Shown piece by piece: positions 32,476 through 43,900 of a DNA stretch of 64,000 bases (position 1 is the stretch's first letter; each line of letters starts with the position of its first letter). Made by a program: the position numbers and the translations under genes. Under the pieces are notes generated by a model. That model had not been told where the DNA came from. It saw only the letters and a program-made list of their open reading frames with translations, and did no database searches. The DNA lies in NCBI GenBank assembly GCA_021401465.1, contig JADDMT010000040.1:62001-126000 (forward strand). The letters run 5' to 3'. Source of the DNA: Teratosphaeria epicoccoides (Eukaryota > Ascomycota > Dothideomycetes > Mycosphaerellales > Teratosphaeriaceae).

Positions 32476-33004
32476 GTTGCATTTGCGCTAGATTGCGCCA
32501 GAATGGGTTGTTGCTTCGAGAGCAGCACATCAGCGCATCACCAAGCTTCGCCAGAGCAGTAAGGAACGCGCCCGTCTACGCGTGAGAAACACAGAAGGCC
32601 CGAGCGTTCGGAGCACTTCGGCCTTTGCATCACTGGGAAGGTGCAGTGGAGTCATGCATATTCTCAAGCAGGTACCCCAAGACACACGCATGCATGCCAT
32701 GCCGCCAGCAGGCGCAGGCTGCAGAGCCTTTTGTTATTGTCGCATCAGCGACATGGCCATCGGAGTACCTACGGGTACCTCCTCGCTGATTGGCCTCGGC
32801 AAGTGGTCCATCAAGCGGACAAAGAAGCGAGAGGATGTCCGTGGCCAGGCCGAGTCGGTTCTCATCTATTTCGTACTCATGCATCATCATGCACATAGCT
32901 AGGAGGTACCCCGGCCGTGGCTCACAACACCAGCGGACCAACGGGACATCACGAAGGACGGCCGCGACAACAGCACACCGCCGGGCGCAGGATCGCCTGT
33001 CCGC
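32476..33004. promoter_or_regulatory. Divergent apc10/P450 intergenic region
   Basis: 529 bp between divergent start codons. It must hold both promoters. I see no clear named site. Confidence 0.5.
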
Positions 33005-34757
33005 ATGGCGTCGCAGTGGGACCATCGGGCAAGGCCGGAGGTGCTCTTGTATGCTCTAGCACCTGTCCTGGCCATATGCATTGTCCTCACAGTCACGTAC
33101 CTATATACATCTTGGCGCTACTACCACACTCTCAAGCAGTTCATCGACACAAGTCCAAATCAGAAACAGCAATTGACACCGCCTCAAATTCCCTTTGCAT
33201 TACCTTGGCTCGGTAACACAATCAGCTTCTTGTCAACTCAGCCCGGGAGATATTGGGACGAGCTCTTTTCGTGGCATCCGCGCAAGACAGGAGTATGCAC
33301 CCTTGTCATCGGTGGCCGCAAAACTCACATTCTCTTCTCGCATGTGGCTGTCGAAGCCTTATTCAAGGCGAAAACGCCGTCCCGAGAAATCTTCGACGCG
33401 GAGCTGTTCGAGAATGTTTTCCACATGCCCAAGGGACAGATTGACAATGCGGAATGCACAAAACATATGGAGGTCGAGCTCAATAAGCAGTATCTCACCA
33501 AGCATGACCGGGTAAGATTCCCTGACAAATCGACTTCGAGATACGCCTAACACAATGTCGTCAGGTCAATGAGCTGACAGCACATTTCACTCGAGTGCTC
33601 GAAGCAGTCCTGGACCATGACGCAGAAGAAATCGTCAAGCAGGACCAAATTGGTCTCTACGAATGGCTCAGGGACCGCATCTTCACAGCCTCCACTACAG
33701 CTCTGCTGGGAGAGAGGTTACTGCAAATGTACCCAGGCTTCTGCCAAGACTTTTTTGCTTTCGACAATGAGTTCATGAGCTTCTTCTTCCGGCTCCCGAT
33801 TTTTCTGCTTCGAGACGCGGACAGAAGGCGAACGAAGATTCTCCACAACCTGGAGATGTGGGCCGCCGAGATGCGCAAGCTAAGCGGCGGCAAGGCAATC
33901 GACCCAGAAGGTCCAGTATGGGAGCCGCTCTTCGGCAGCAGGCTGAATCGTGCTCGACAGCTCGTCTACACAGACAGAAAATTGGACACCAGGTCTTCAG
34001 CTGCTCTCGACTTAGGCATCACTTTCGGTCTCTCGAGCAACGTGATCCCGGCCATAAATTGGATGATCATGCACATTCTCGACCCGAGCGGTGACGCCAC
34101 TGTCCTGCCCAGAGTGCTTGAGGAGATCCATGAGGCGGAGAAATCAGATGGTACCCCAGATATCCCAACACTGCTCTCACAGCCGCTGCTACAGTCTATA
34201 TGGACAGAGACCCTTCGGCTGTACACAGACACTCTCATCACTCGTAACGTCAACGACGACATTACCTTGCCACTTGACGAAGATGGCAAGCAAGCTGTGA
34301 CCTTCCACAGAGGCGAGAACGTGTTCGCGCCGTCTTGGCTGGGTCACCACGACGAAGCCGTCTGGGGAGCCAAAGCGCCGTACAATCAATTCTATGCCGA
34401 TCGTTTCTTGACCAAAGATCCTGATACTGAACGTGCGAGCTTCACGATGACTGGGACTAACGGCAAATTCTTTCCCCTTGGGGGTGGTAAAACCATCGTA
34501 AGTCTCTATCCTCTACAGGAAGCTGCACCAAGCTGACGACTCTGCTGCAGTGTCCAGGAAGGGTATTCGCTAAGCAGGAGGCACTGGGCGCAATTGCCAT
34601 GATATTACGAAAATTTGACTTCACCGTCCAGGGCTTCGTCGACGCCAGGAAGAAGCCAACAGACATGTTTCCTGAGCCTGGTCGCGCTTTCTGTGGTACA
34701 GCAGTGCTGGCGCCAGGAGGAGACATGAGAGTCAAAGTACGCCGTCGACAGCAATAG
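33005..34757 (+). CDS. Cytochrome P450, CYP7/CYP8-like
   Basis: Membrane-anchored P450 of 548 residues; substrate unknown. Exons 33005-33511, 33565-34497 and 34551-34757. An N-terminal membrane helix (about 15-33) is followed by the proline-rich hinge PPQIPFALPWLGN. The I-helix region (LGITFGLSSNVIPAINWMIM) lacks the usual A/G-G-x-D/E-T-T and has the Ser-Asn-x-x-Pro form of CYP7/CYP8-like enzymes such as sterol 7-hydroxylase and prostacyclin-synthase relatives. E-x-x-R is in WTETLRLYTDT. The heme loop FPLGGGKTI-CPGRVFAKQE is split by the second intron, so the heme Cys is the first codon of exon 3. That I-helix sequence may mean unusual oxygen chemistry. It is convergent with an MFS gene, and the two could act together, but this is inference. 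Confidence 0.9.
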
Positions 34758-35147
34758 AAGACAGCCAGTCACCCGATCCACAGGAAGAGTCAACAGACAC
34801 TGTTCAGATCTCAACACTGCAAGCAGTCATCAAAACCATCATTCAGGTCAATCGTTCCGACAAGCCTTCGATCTGTCAGCAAGAGAACAAATTGTCAAAA
34901 CTGAGCCAGCTGTGTCAACCACCCAAACGATTCATTGACTCGAGTACGGCCATGGCTCATTTAATTACGACAGAAGACATTTTGCGCCCCACGACGATAT
35001 TATGACAGACGCTATCGGCTGCTGGTGTCTCCGCCAGAAGCCGCACGGTCAAATTGATGTAACACACCCGCGAGCCAGACATTGTATTGCCCTTGAGGCT
35101 AATCCAGTGCAATGCATTAGAGACGAGTGAACACGTGCCACCGCCTT
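34758..35147. other. Convergent 3' ends of P450 and MFS genes
   Basis: 390 bp with no recognised gene or repeat. Confidence 0.5.
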
Positions 35148-36962
35148 CTAAATCATGCTCTCCATGCGATGCAGCTTAGAGTCTTTGGTCCGTCTCCTCA
35201 GGCGCTTGCCGAAAAAGTACAGCGGAATCGTAAGGACGACCGGGAACATGTCCTGCCGTCGAGCGTTAGAAACCACGTGTGTCTAGCGTAGGGGTTGGAG
35301 GCCAGTATACGTACAACAGCGAATTGCGTCATGAAGACTGGAATCCAGCCCTCGCGTGCCTCGAGGTTGAAAACCCAGTATGACAGGCAGAAGCCCAAGA
35401 CGTTCTTGAGGACTGTCGCAACGGTCTGGGAAACAGGTATTAGCAGTGCATACATCCAAGGTCCGCACGATGAGCGACCCACCATAATCTCACCGCTGAT
35501 CGGCTTGTAGCAATCCACAGCATAAGCGATTGCGATGGTAGGAATAGAAGTCACCGCCAAGCCGCTGAAGCCAAAACCACAGACAAGGATCGCTTGCCAG
35601 GGCCACAGGCGCTGATAGCCAACAGCTCCAACAACGTGCGAGACAATGAAGAAGCAAACATATGGGAACAAGGCAGGCAGGCGCATCTCGGCCTCGCGAA
35701 TGCCGTTGTTCCTGATAGTCGCACGGCGAGCCCACCAGTCAGACAGCGGACCAGCCGTAAGCAATCCCACGATCCCGCCAATGAAGAAGGCAAAATTGGA
35801 GTACCCCACTTGACCGGGACCCCAGTTGTAGGCCGGGGAACTGAAAAGACCAGATTCTGTGAGGTTGAAGAGCAACAGCAGGTCTGCTGAGCCCATCAGC
35901 ATGAGAGCTGCCCAGAAGACGATCGGGTTGAAGAAGACGATGACTGGAGTGCTGATGTCGCGGACCACGAAAGACAACCAGTTACGGTCTGGCTTCTGGA
36001 TCGGGCTGAACTGCATCTTGCTTGGACGGCCGTGACCGACATATTCGTCCGTTGGCGTCGGCGCGGTGTCGCTGCCAATCTCTTTGTCGAGAGCAGTCTC
36101 ATCGACATGGGTGGTGTTCTTGCCGTCGCGGGCCAAGATCACGTCATTGGTTGCACTGCGATGCCATTTGGTCTCCGGGAACGCGAAGACGAGCAGCACG
36201 GTCACGAATGCAGCCAGAGCAGTGGTGAGCCAGAAGAAGCTGGGCCAGCCGTACCTTGCGCTGATGTTGCCGGACATGATGGGTCCAAGGAAGGCGCCGG
36301 AGAAGTAGAATGTGAAATATAGTCCCATCCATAGACCCCGCTCGTGCAGGAAGAACATGTCTGCGACGACCTGCACCATGATCGTTTCAGATGTAGCTGC
36401 GACAACGCCATTACAAGCACGCGCAGCCAGCAATGACTCGTGGCTGGTGGCGAGAGCCTGCCAGATGTTCGTGAGCACGACCAGAATGCCGAAAAAAATG
36501 CTGATGGGTCGCCTTCCAAAAATGTTGCTCAGTGGGACGATGAAGATGTTGGCGAAGCCCAGAGTGATGACGTTCAAGCCGGTCAGGAGAGAAAGCTGCT
36601 GCTGGTCCAAGTGGAACTGCTTGCCCAGGAGAGGGAACATGGGCGCAATAGACAGGGCTGAGCACACCAGAACCCAGACGTACAGCAGTTGAGAGACAGC
36701 TGTGACGATCTTCCAAACTCGAGACCAGTTCAGAGGATCATTGGGGTTGTTGCTGGGCTGCGGCACGAGACTGCGCAAGGTCGTCAGATCATACTCATAA
36801 CCCGAAATCACGGTACACGTACACTGGGCCAGCACTGCCGCCTGCCTTTGCAAAATGCACATCTCCAATATCTTTCATCACCTCCGTACCAGGAATGATC
36901 TCGACATTGAGCTGTGGCGCAGACTTCGCGTCCATGTCGAAGCCGCCGCCTTGGTCCGCCAT
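35148..36962 (-). CDS. MFS transporter, DHA1-like, 12 membrane segments
   Basis: Plasma-membrane proton antiporter type, probably exporting small molecules; substrate unknown. Exons 36962-36823, 36770-35483, 35425-35315 and 35252-35148, 547 residues. Exon 1 encodes a cytosolic tail (MADQGGGFDMDAKSAPQLNV) and the first intron joins GSAGP to VLVPQPSNNPNDPLNWSR, the standard opening of this fungal family. Next come the loop-2 motif NIFGRRPISIFFG, ARACNGVVAATSETIMVQVV, a central loop of about 70 residues and YAVDCYKPISGEIM, where the second intron restores TVATVLKNVLGFCLSYW. The last exon gives the final helix and LYFFGKRLRRRTK. Skipping the three introns would give a longer but disrupted C-terminus. 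Confidence 0.9.
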
Positions 36963-38219
36963 GTTGGCTGTTCGCTGATGCGGTCACGATGCTACCTAGT
37001 GCGGGTCTGTTGAGACAGTCGCTAGCAAAACTACCGAGCATGCGAACGGAGAGATGGCCCTGGTGATATACCTTCGCCGAACACAAGTGAGTTTCAGCCC
37101 TTGAATCTAAACGGTGAGCAGATCTCTTAGACCACAACGGTGCGGGCGCATGGTCGGACCCGCACATCCATGGGTGGTCGCGAACCATAATACAACGCTG
37201 TCAGGTCTGCAGTATCCGCACAACGGTCATGGCACGGAACTGCGTTCCACCGGGCACGCAATGCGCTGTTGTTCTTGATGTCCATGCGACGAAGGAAGGC
37301 CGTTCGCGCACGAGACAGCGTTTCTGTTGTTGGCTCGCACAGACGTCAATGTGCACATTGTCGATCCGTGAGCGTTGAACCTTAATGTCATGCTCCAGCA
37401 CTATAAGATGATATGAGAGCTTCTTTCGTCTGCAGGAGGCCCGAATGCAATGCGCTGGCTGGCTGAAGTCCAATCGCTGGTAGAGCCGTCCAAACCGGTT
37501 CGGCCTCGCTGTCAGTTCTTGAGCATGATGTACTATAGCCTGTCTATATGTCGTAAGCATGCACCTGCTGTTCGTTCCAGCTCATTGCTCGCGACGATCC
37601 GACCAGAGAGTCTCGACGCGATGCGCTGGTGCTGTCGACGACATAGACAACTCGGTTTTTTAAGCGAAGACTAGTGAGTGTCATGGCGCGCCTCCTGTGA
37701 AGGAAAAACAAAGGATGTTGACGATGAGAGTACTCCGCCATGGAGTTTTGTACTCGATGCTGATGATGATGTCCCTGCATGCAGCTGATGCTTAGCATCC
37801 AGTCCCTGCAGCGTGAAGGGGAGCGGATCTCCTCAAACCGAAAGTGTCAGCGCTGAGAACGCCATCCATATTCCGATCCCTTGAGCAAAATCAAGCTCAC
37901 ATTGTATCGCCTCAAATTAGCACCGATCCCGACATGTTTTGACACACATTGCAGGTGTTTTCGCTCCAACATTGCGTCCTTCCCAGCTGGATGAAGCACC
38001 CAAATGAGCGAGGAGCGCGCGCACTGGAAGCTGGTCGAAAGCGAGAGAAGATTTCCCATAGGAAGCCTGCAATCTAAGTAGCAGAAACCTTTGCTAGCCT
38101 CCGATCACCACAAGCGTTTGTGCTTGCAACGCCCTCGTTACCATAATCATCCGATGCAAACACCGCTCAGACCCAGACTCAACGTAAAGCCATTTAACCG
38201 TCCTCGCCTTCAGCCAACT
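36963..38219. other. Intergenic, no confident gene
   Basis: 1.26 kb between the MFS start and the GFA-family stop. Frames of up to about 125 codons have no recognisable content. It includes the MFS promoter. Confidence 0.5.
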
Positions 38220-38808
38220 TTACCCCTCCTCACAGCTGCCCGGAAACCTCTCGTACGCTGGGAGATTGTCATTCACAGTGTCAAAGCACGACTTCTGGGA
38301 GGCAACGATATGCATCTCGGGGCGAAAGGCGGAGCGCACATGCTCATCTTTGATGCTGTCCTCATTCACGGTGCCTGTAGTCAAAGCGATCTTGCCCGGT
38401 CCCGGCCTGTATCGCATCGCCAGGCTGCTGCGACAGGTGGTGCAGAAAGCTCGTTCCCCTGTCTTGGAGAGCCTGACGAACACGATACCGCCAATGTCGT
38501 CCTTTGGCAAGCCCTGATATCGAAAGAACTCCTGGTTGTCGTATAGCGTCAAGTTCGAGGAGTCGACATGAGCGAAGATCTGGTATGGTCCTCCACTCGT
38601 TTTACGGCAGCTGGCCTGTGACAATGAGTACGGGAATCAGTTGATGTCTCGGTGTGATAATTTGCATCTTGCTATAACTGACGCAGTGGCAAATACATAT
38701 ATTCGAAGGTGCTGACGTGCTCTCGTATGTGATTCGCGAACAGGCGCAGCTGCCTGCGAAGGCGGTAGTTCCTGACCCAGGCGAGCCGGAGTCTTGATTT
38801 GTTGACAT
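38220..38808 (-). CDS. GFA/CENP-V domain protein
   Basis: Small zinc-binding protein of the glutathione-dependent formaldehyde-activating (GFA)-like superfamily, 173 residues from exons 38808-38683 and 38615-38220. The zinc ligands are all present: GSCACSRITY, CHCASCRKTSGGP (formed across the intron) and FCTTCRSSL. Many fungal members have no known substrate, so a formaldehyde role should not be assumed. The start at MSTNQDSGS is chosen because the GSCxC motif usually lies 15-25 residues in; an upstream in-frame Met (MSISAA) is possible. Confidence 0.85.
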
Positions 38809-39140
38809 AGCTGCACTTATACTCATGTCATTGTATTCGTATGATAACATCAAATTGTCTGGACGATGAGACCCAAAAGTCTTGTGTTTCTCCAAGACCC
38901 GGACTGTCTCCAACTTGGCGTGCGCCAGCATGTATCCAGCTCCGATGCCGATTCCGAAATCTTGGAGGCTCCCATCGACTCAAGGTGAAATGAAAACCTG
39001 TGAAAGCGCAGCTAAAGACATTCGGTCGACATGCAAAAGGGAAAGTCAACGCAAAAATGGGAAAGCAAAAGGTTCGATTTTGCCTCCACCCAGAACTGTT
39101 CAAGAATTGTTAGGATTGGTACACTGAAAGCCTCATCTTT

Positions 39141-39244
39141 TCTTGAAACGTACTTGAACTAGGGATCTTCGCATTGGATTGATGAAGTACATCAGAAGAT
39201 ACTTCGCGTACAAGTGCGACGCGTTACCACTGCGCCATACTAAA
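39141..39244 (-). pseudogene. Degenerate intron-containing tRNA-Thr(UGU)
   Basis: On the minus strand an intact A-box and D-arm (TGGCGCAGTGGTAACGCG, near 39237-39220) lead into an anticodon arm TCGCA-CTTGTAA-TGCGA. This forms five perfect pairs only when a 34-nt insert (39208-39175) is removed at the canonical position after base 37. The anticodon is TGT (34-36). The T-loop TTCAAGT is present, but its stem does not pair (CCTAG against ACGTT) and the acceptor arm pairs only in part. The gene therefore looks decayed at its 3' half. A living tRNA with unusual arms is less likely. Confidence 0.5.
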
Positions 39245-39302
39245 GATGGATTAGTAAATAGGGCAAGCGATGCGCGATCTGACTGAGACTTACGAGGCAG
39301 GT

Positions 39303-39321
39303 TGATTGAGTAGCTCAATCA
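39303..39321. other. Perfect inverted repeat (hairpin)
   Basis: TGATTGAG-TAG-CTCAATCA: 8-bp arms with a 3-nt loop, about 60 bp from the tRNA remnant. A TGACTCA (Gcn4/AP-1-like) site follows at about 39333. Function unknown. Confidence 0.6.
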
Positions 39322-39786
39322 GTGGCCGAGTGCTGACTCAGCGTTCTCAAAAAAATATATAATACTTTTATTAAGCCCGACGATCAGCCGGCTTGCGGTC
39401 CGATGATTCGATGGGCCCACAACCAAGGGCCTGGTCGGCGAACATCACCAGTCTCGATCGAATGCTCTTGCGTCTGCATATTGTACTAAATGCCTTCAAC
39501 CCTCACTCGCGTCGCTGCCCGGCTCCACATCATCCTCGCAGCACCCTGCCAATATGGCCTAGGATGCGTGGGGATTCTAGGCGATAATGCTACTCAAGTC
39601 GACTCGTGACTGCTTTGCTAGACATTATGCAATCCTATGTACGTTTAGCATCTAGCTGTATTGCTCCTGGGTGTAATGCTCGTGAACACCATCGCTGAAA
39701 CGCAAAACCGTAACCAAGCAGACTTCCATGCTTTCCCGCCAAAGCGTAACCATCGTGTCAACTTTGTGAACTCGTGCTGTTTCGCC

Positions 39787-40582
39787 TTATGAAGTCTTCT
39801 TCGCGCCCTCAATGCGCTGTACTGCCGCAATCGCTTTCGCGGCCTCGATGGTGCTCTGGTACATCAAGACTGTGAACCGAGTTAGCATCCTTTGGATCTC
39901 ATACCCCCTGGATCGACTTACACCCTGGGATCAATATCCAAAACGCATTCATCAGCACAAAGTACACGAAATAATAATACGCCTCAGGTCGCGAATAGCT
40001 GATTCCCATGACCGCATGATCAAACAGACTCGTCGCATAATACAGCGCGTCGCCGTAAAATTGTCCCATGCTCACCACCATCTGCACAGGAAACCTATAC
40101 GCATTCCTCTTCACCACCAACCACGCGACAATCAAACACCCGGGCCCCCAACACACCGCGGTGACCGTCTCCATGCACAGCACAAAGGAATTCTTCGTCA
40201 AATACCTCGAGTCCGAAAACGCATACTCCTTCCACATCTGCCCCAGCAACGTCTGCTTGCCCCCCAGCGTCGCGTAGTTCGTCGCGTAATAGCCTTCGAA
40301 GAAAATGTGGATGGCGCCGGAGAGCACGAACCACATGATTGTGAGGAGCTCGTCAGGCTTGAGGTGGGGGGTCGTGCGTTTCGCGACGAAGTAGGTGGTG
40401 GTGAAGAGGAGGGCGCAGGCGCCAAAGAAGACGGAGAGGAGGGCGGGGACGCTCCATTCGTTGGCGGCGTAAGAGGGGATATCGGCGCCGAGGGGGTAGT
40501 AGGGGTGCGTGATTGCTTGCGCGGCGGCGATTTTAGTCACGTTGCTGGCGACGTTGGCGGCTTGGACGAGCGAGTCGGCCAT
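39787..40582 (-). CDS. EBP-type sterol delta8-delta7 isomerase (EXPERA domain)
   Basis: ER membrane protein of 247 residues, exons 40582-39922 and 39869-39787. It resembles emopamil-binding protein, which moves the sterol double bond from C8 to C7. Four to five membrane helices are visible. Family residues are in WFVLSGAIHIFFEGYY (His and Glu of the active site), METVTAVCWGPGCL and GQFYGDALYYATSLFDH. The second exon gives FLMYQSTIEAAKAIAAVQRI and a Lys-rich end (EGAKKTS), suiting ER retention. Many fungi use ERG2 for this step and carry EBP-like genes as well, so the exact substrate is uncertain. The start at MADSLVQAANVAS was taken in preference to an upstream Met because the extra residues are unlike the family. 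Confidence 0.85.
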
Positions 40583-40999
40583 GTTCCCGGGTCGATTCTG
40601 GGTGACGATCGGATGTGCCGGGTGCGAAGCTTTCGAGATGCGATGGATTATCCTGGCACGCAGCAAAGTTGCTAGTTGAAATGAAAAGTAATGAAGCCTG
40701 CCTTTGTCTGCCACGCCGACAAACGAGAAAAGTAGGATAGCAGGCAGCAGAAAGGAGTTTTGAGTTTCGACGAGAGGACAGTCATGACGGAAGTCGCTGT
40801 GGCATTGGGCGATACCGCGGCATCGTTACACTATCGCCGAATGCGGGTAGATCAATGCAGGAACAGACCAATATGCGGCCAAGATGCAGATTCGAACAAG
40901 ATCAAAGCAGGCAAGTTGGTCAGCGGCGTGCCTTAGTTTCTCACGAGCAAGATCTGCGCGACCATCAGCATGGTAGTATTATTGTTGACACGTCTACAA
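40583..40999. other. Intergenic, EBP promoter side
   Basis: 417 bp between the EBP start and the utp10 stop, both on the minus strand. Nothing specific seen. Confidence 0.5.
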
Positions 41000-43900
41000 C
41001 TAAGTGAGCATAGCCTGAAGCGACTCGCCCGTGATCACCTCAATCTCATGAATCCATTCCATCGCCGCCTGTTCCACCTGCGCATCGTCGTCCTCCTGCA
41101 GCTCGCTCATATACGGAATCATCTCTGCCACCAGACCAAGCCATTCGTCCGTTTCTTCTTTGATGATGGCAATCTCGCACCTCACCGCTGCAAGTCTTAC
41201 CGCTGCATCCTCGTGCCTCAAAAGCTGCATGATCTGCGTGTTCATGGCCTTGTGATGCTCTGGCGAGCGCGTCGCCTTCGCCAACTTTGCGATTGCTGGA
41301 ATGATATGTGAAGTCGTCACGTACGGGCTCGCCGTCGGAAGGGCCAGGCGAGAGATGAGAGGCGAGGAAATGACATCGAAATGTGCCGGTACCTGCCAGT
41401 ACTGATCTTGATCATGCTCAAAGCTGCTCTGCAGTGTCTGGAGAAGCACCCGGAGTAGGCTCTGCTGGCCCGAATCGGCCGCGTCGATCTTGGAAAGCCA
41501 CTGCGCTGCAGGCTCGAGCACGTAGCTCGCGTATCTTGTCACCACCATTCTGAGCTGCTCGAAGAATAGATGGGTGAAGTTGAAAAGACTTGTTGAACGC
41601 AACACACGGCCTGCCACATCCTTCTTGGGCAAGCCAGTCGTCGCCCACTCCACCAGCCGAATGAAAAAGGGATTGAACGTGACGTCATTCAATCTGAGCA
41701 CCATGGACATTGCGATCTGGTCGACCAATGCAAAGGTCTCCTCCTCGAGATCACAGCCCCTGGTGCGTCGCAGGTCAAATGCTTTGAGTAAAACATTGAA
41801 TAGCGTCCCAGTGTTCTTCGCGATGGTGACTTTTGAGTGAATCGCGATGGCGTCCTTAAGCAGAGTGAGTACCGTATCTGCGGCATTCTCGCCCATATCG
41901 CAGACATCTTCCAATGTACGGTCGATACATCCATACAACTCCTGCGCTCCGAGCTTTTTCGGTGCTAGCTTGCAGAAAGTATCGGCTGCACTTCCTCGCC
42001 ACATTATCAATGCCTTATTTTCGGCTGACCTGCCAGCCAGACGTACCATGCGATCCAGATACTGCGCAGAAAACATCCAGGCGATGCTGTCGAGCACTTG
42101 CGAAGCGAAAGTGTATACAGCGTTGTGTAGAGCGAAATTGACGCTCGCTGCGGCTAATGTCGACTCTCCGTAGTCCAGGACCTTCCCAAGCACTGGCGGC
42201 AGCAGCGGAATGAACTCTTCGCCTAGGACTTCCACCATCGAGGTCAAGCACAGGATTGAGCTGACCTGCAACGCATTGTGCTCGCTGTTTAGTCCGGCGT
42301 CTCCCGATACTGCCCTTGCAGCAGCCAGTGCTGCGCCACGATCTTGCTTACCATACTTCTCCACGATCTGATCAATGCAGGTGATGGCTGCACGGCGGAC
42401 GTTGATAGGATACTTCTCGTCAATGAACAAGCCGCAGCCAGGCAGAATCTCCAGGAAAGTCTGCTGCAGGACTTCATCCCCACGTTTAGCCTGGCTGACA
42501 CGAGCCTCCAGAGCGTTGAAGACCTGGCCACGCGTCTCGTTCGCGCCTGCACGGATGAGATCAGAGCTTGATTCGATGAAGTCCTTGGTAGGCGTAAGAC
42601 GCAACACGGCGGCGAGCACCGTATCGGCGGTATCCTTGAGAGTATTATTGGTGGCAGTCTTGCTCCCGAGCTGCAAAGTCTGTTCCAGAATCTGGGAGTA
42701 CAGTCTCCGCAAGGCGTCAGCGACAGTGCCGCCTTTTGCGAACTCTTTGCTAATCTGCTTGCGCAAAGTAATGTTCTGCAACAAGTCCGCGAATGCCTGA
42801 AGCAGATTGTGAACAGCCTCGTTGATCTGGGCAGCGTCCTTCTCTCCAACACCGAGAATCGCTTTTGCGAGCTTAGGCCTCGGATGGAGTGCATCAAAGA
42901 CCAAGTCAAGATACTGCTTGAGCGCCTTCGTCTGAACCGCAATTGGGAAATGGCCCATGAGATCATTGACAAAGGGCTGTATGCGATTGTCGTCCGGGTG
43001 CCGCTCGGCAAGCATAGCGATGATGGCGAAGAGTGAATCCTCCGGTCCCAGCGTTTGCACCAGATGCTGGAACAGTCCAGCACGCCGGTGCAGCGGTATA
43101 TGCTCAAACGCCGCAGTGAAGCTCAACAAGAGCTCAGCGGCGCCGCTCACAAGATCCTGGCCACGCTTCTTCAAGGACTCAGCCAGAGGCGGCACTATCC
43201 GCGCTACAGTCTGGTCGGTGACATGTGCTGAGTATTCATCGCTCTGGCGGAGTAATGTGGTGCTCATGAAGGTGAACAGTGGCATGATGCTGTGCAGGAC
43301 GAGCTCGGGTTCCCAGCTGGCGAGGCTACCAATGAGTAGAAGGGCTGTATTGTGTACTTGGTTGCTTGTCGTCGTCCTGACGGTCTCAACAATGAGGTCG
43401 GCACGGACGACGGATGTATCGATGTCCTGAGCGCGCGTGCTTTTGAGAGCATTGACGACTGTCAACAGACAGCTCATAAGAAGACCTTGTAGGTAGACCA
43501 ATGGCGAGCCCACCAGTGTCTTGAAATGGTGGAGTTCACTCAGGAGATGAAACAAGCCTTTGAGTAGCTGTGGATGATGACCTGGCTTTGACGCCTCTAG
43601 CAGCTCAAGCACAACTGTAGTGCGTCGTATGATAGCACTGAGCTTCGAAGTAGCTTCCTTGGTGAGCTGTGGCGTCTCTGCCGCAGTGCTGCTCGTACGC
43701 CGCTTCTTTGCAGACGGTGATTGATCTTGAAGGGACGTAGCAGTTGGCAGACTCTCTACTATGTGGACCAGGACTTCGGACGTCAAAGCCAAGTTGCGCA
43801 GAGTCTCTAAGGCATTGGCCTGCGTAATTTCGGCGCTGTTGCTCGATCCATCGCTGATTGCCAGGTCTAGCAGGAAGTCGACAAGCGCAATCTGGGAGGG

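Larger units (their letters stand above)
38809..39786. other. Intergenic with tRNA remnant and hairpin
   Basis: 978 bp. It contains the degenerate tRNA-Thr at 39141-39244, the inverted repeat at 39303-39321 and an AT-rich run at about 39349-39372. No protein gene is supported. Confidence 0.55.

Noticed and set aside
39050..39110. Second tRNA B-box (GGTTCGATTTTGCC near 39070)
   Set aside because: No A-box or anticodon arm at the proper distance, and the T-stem pairs poorly.
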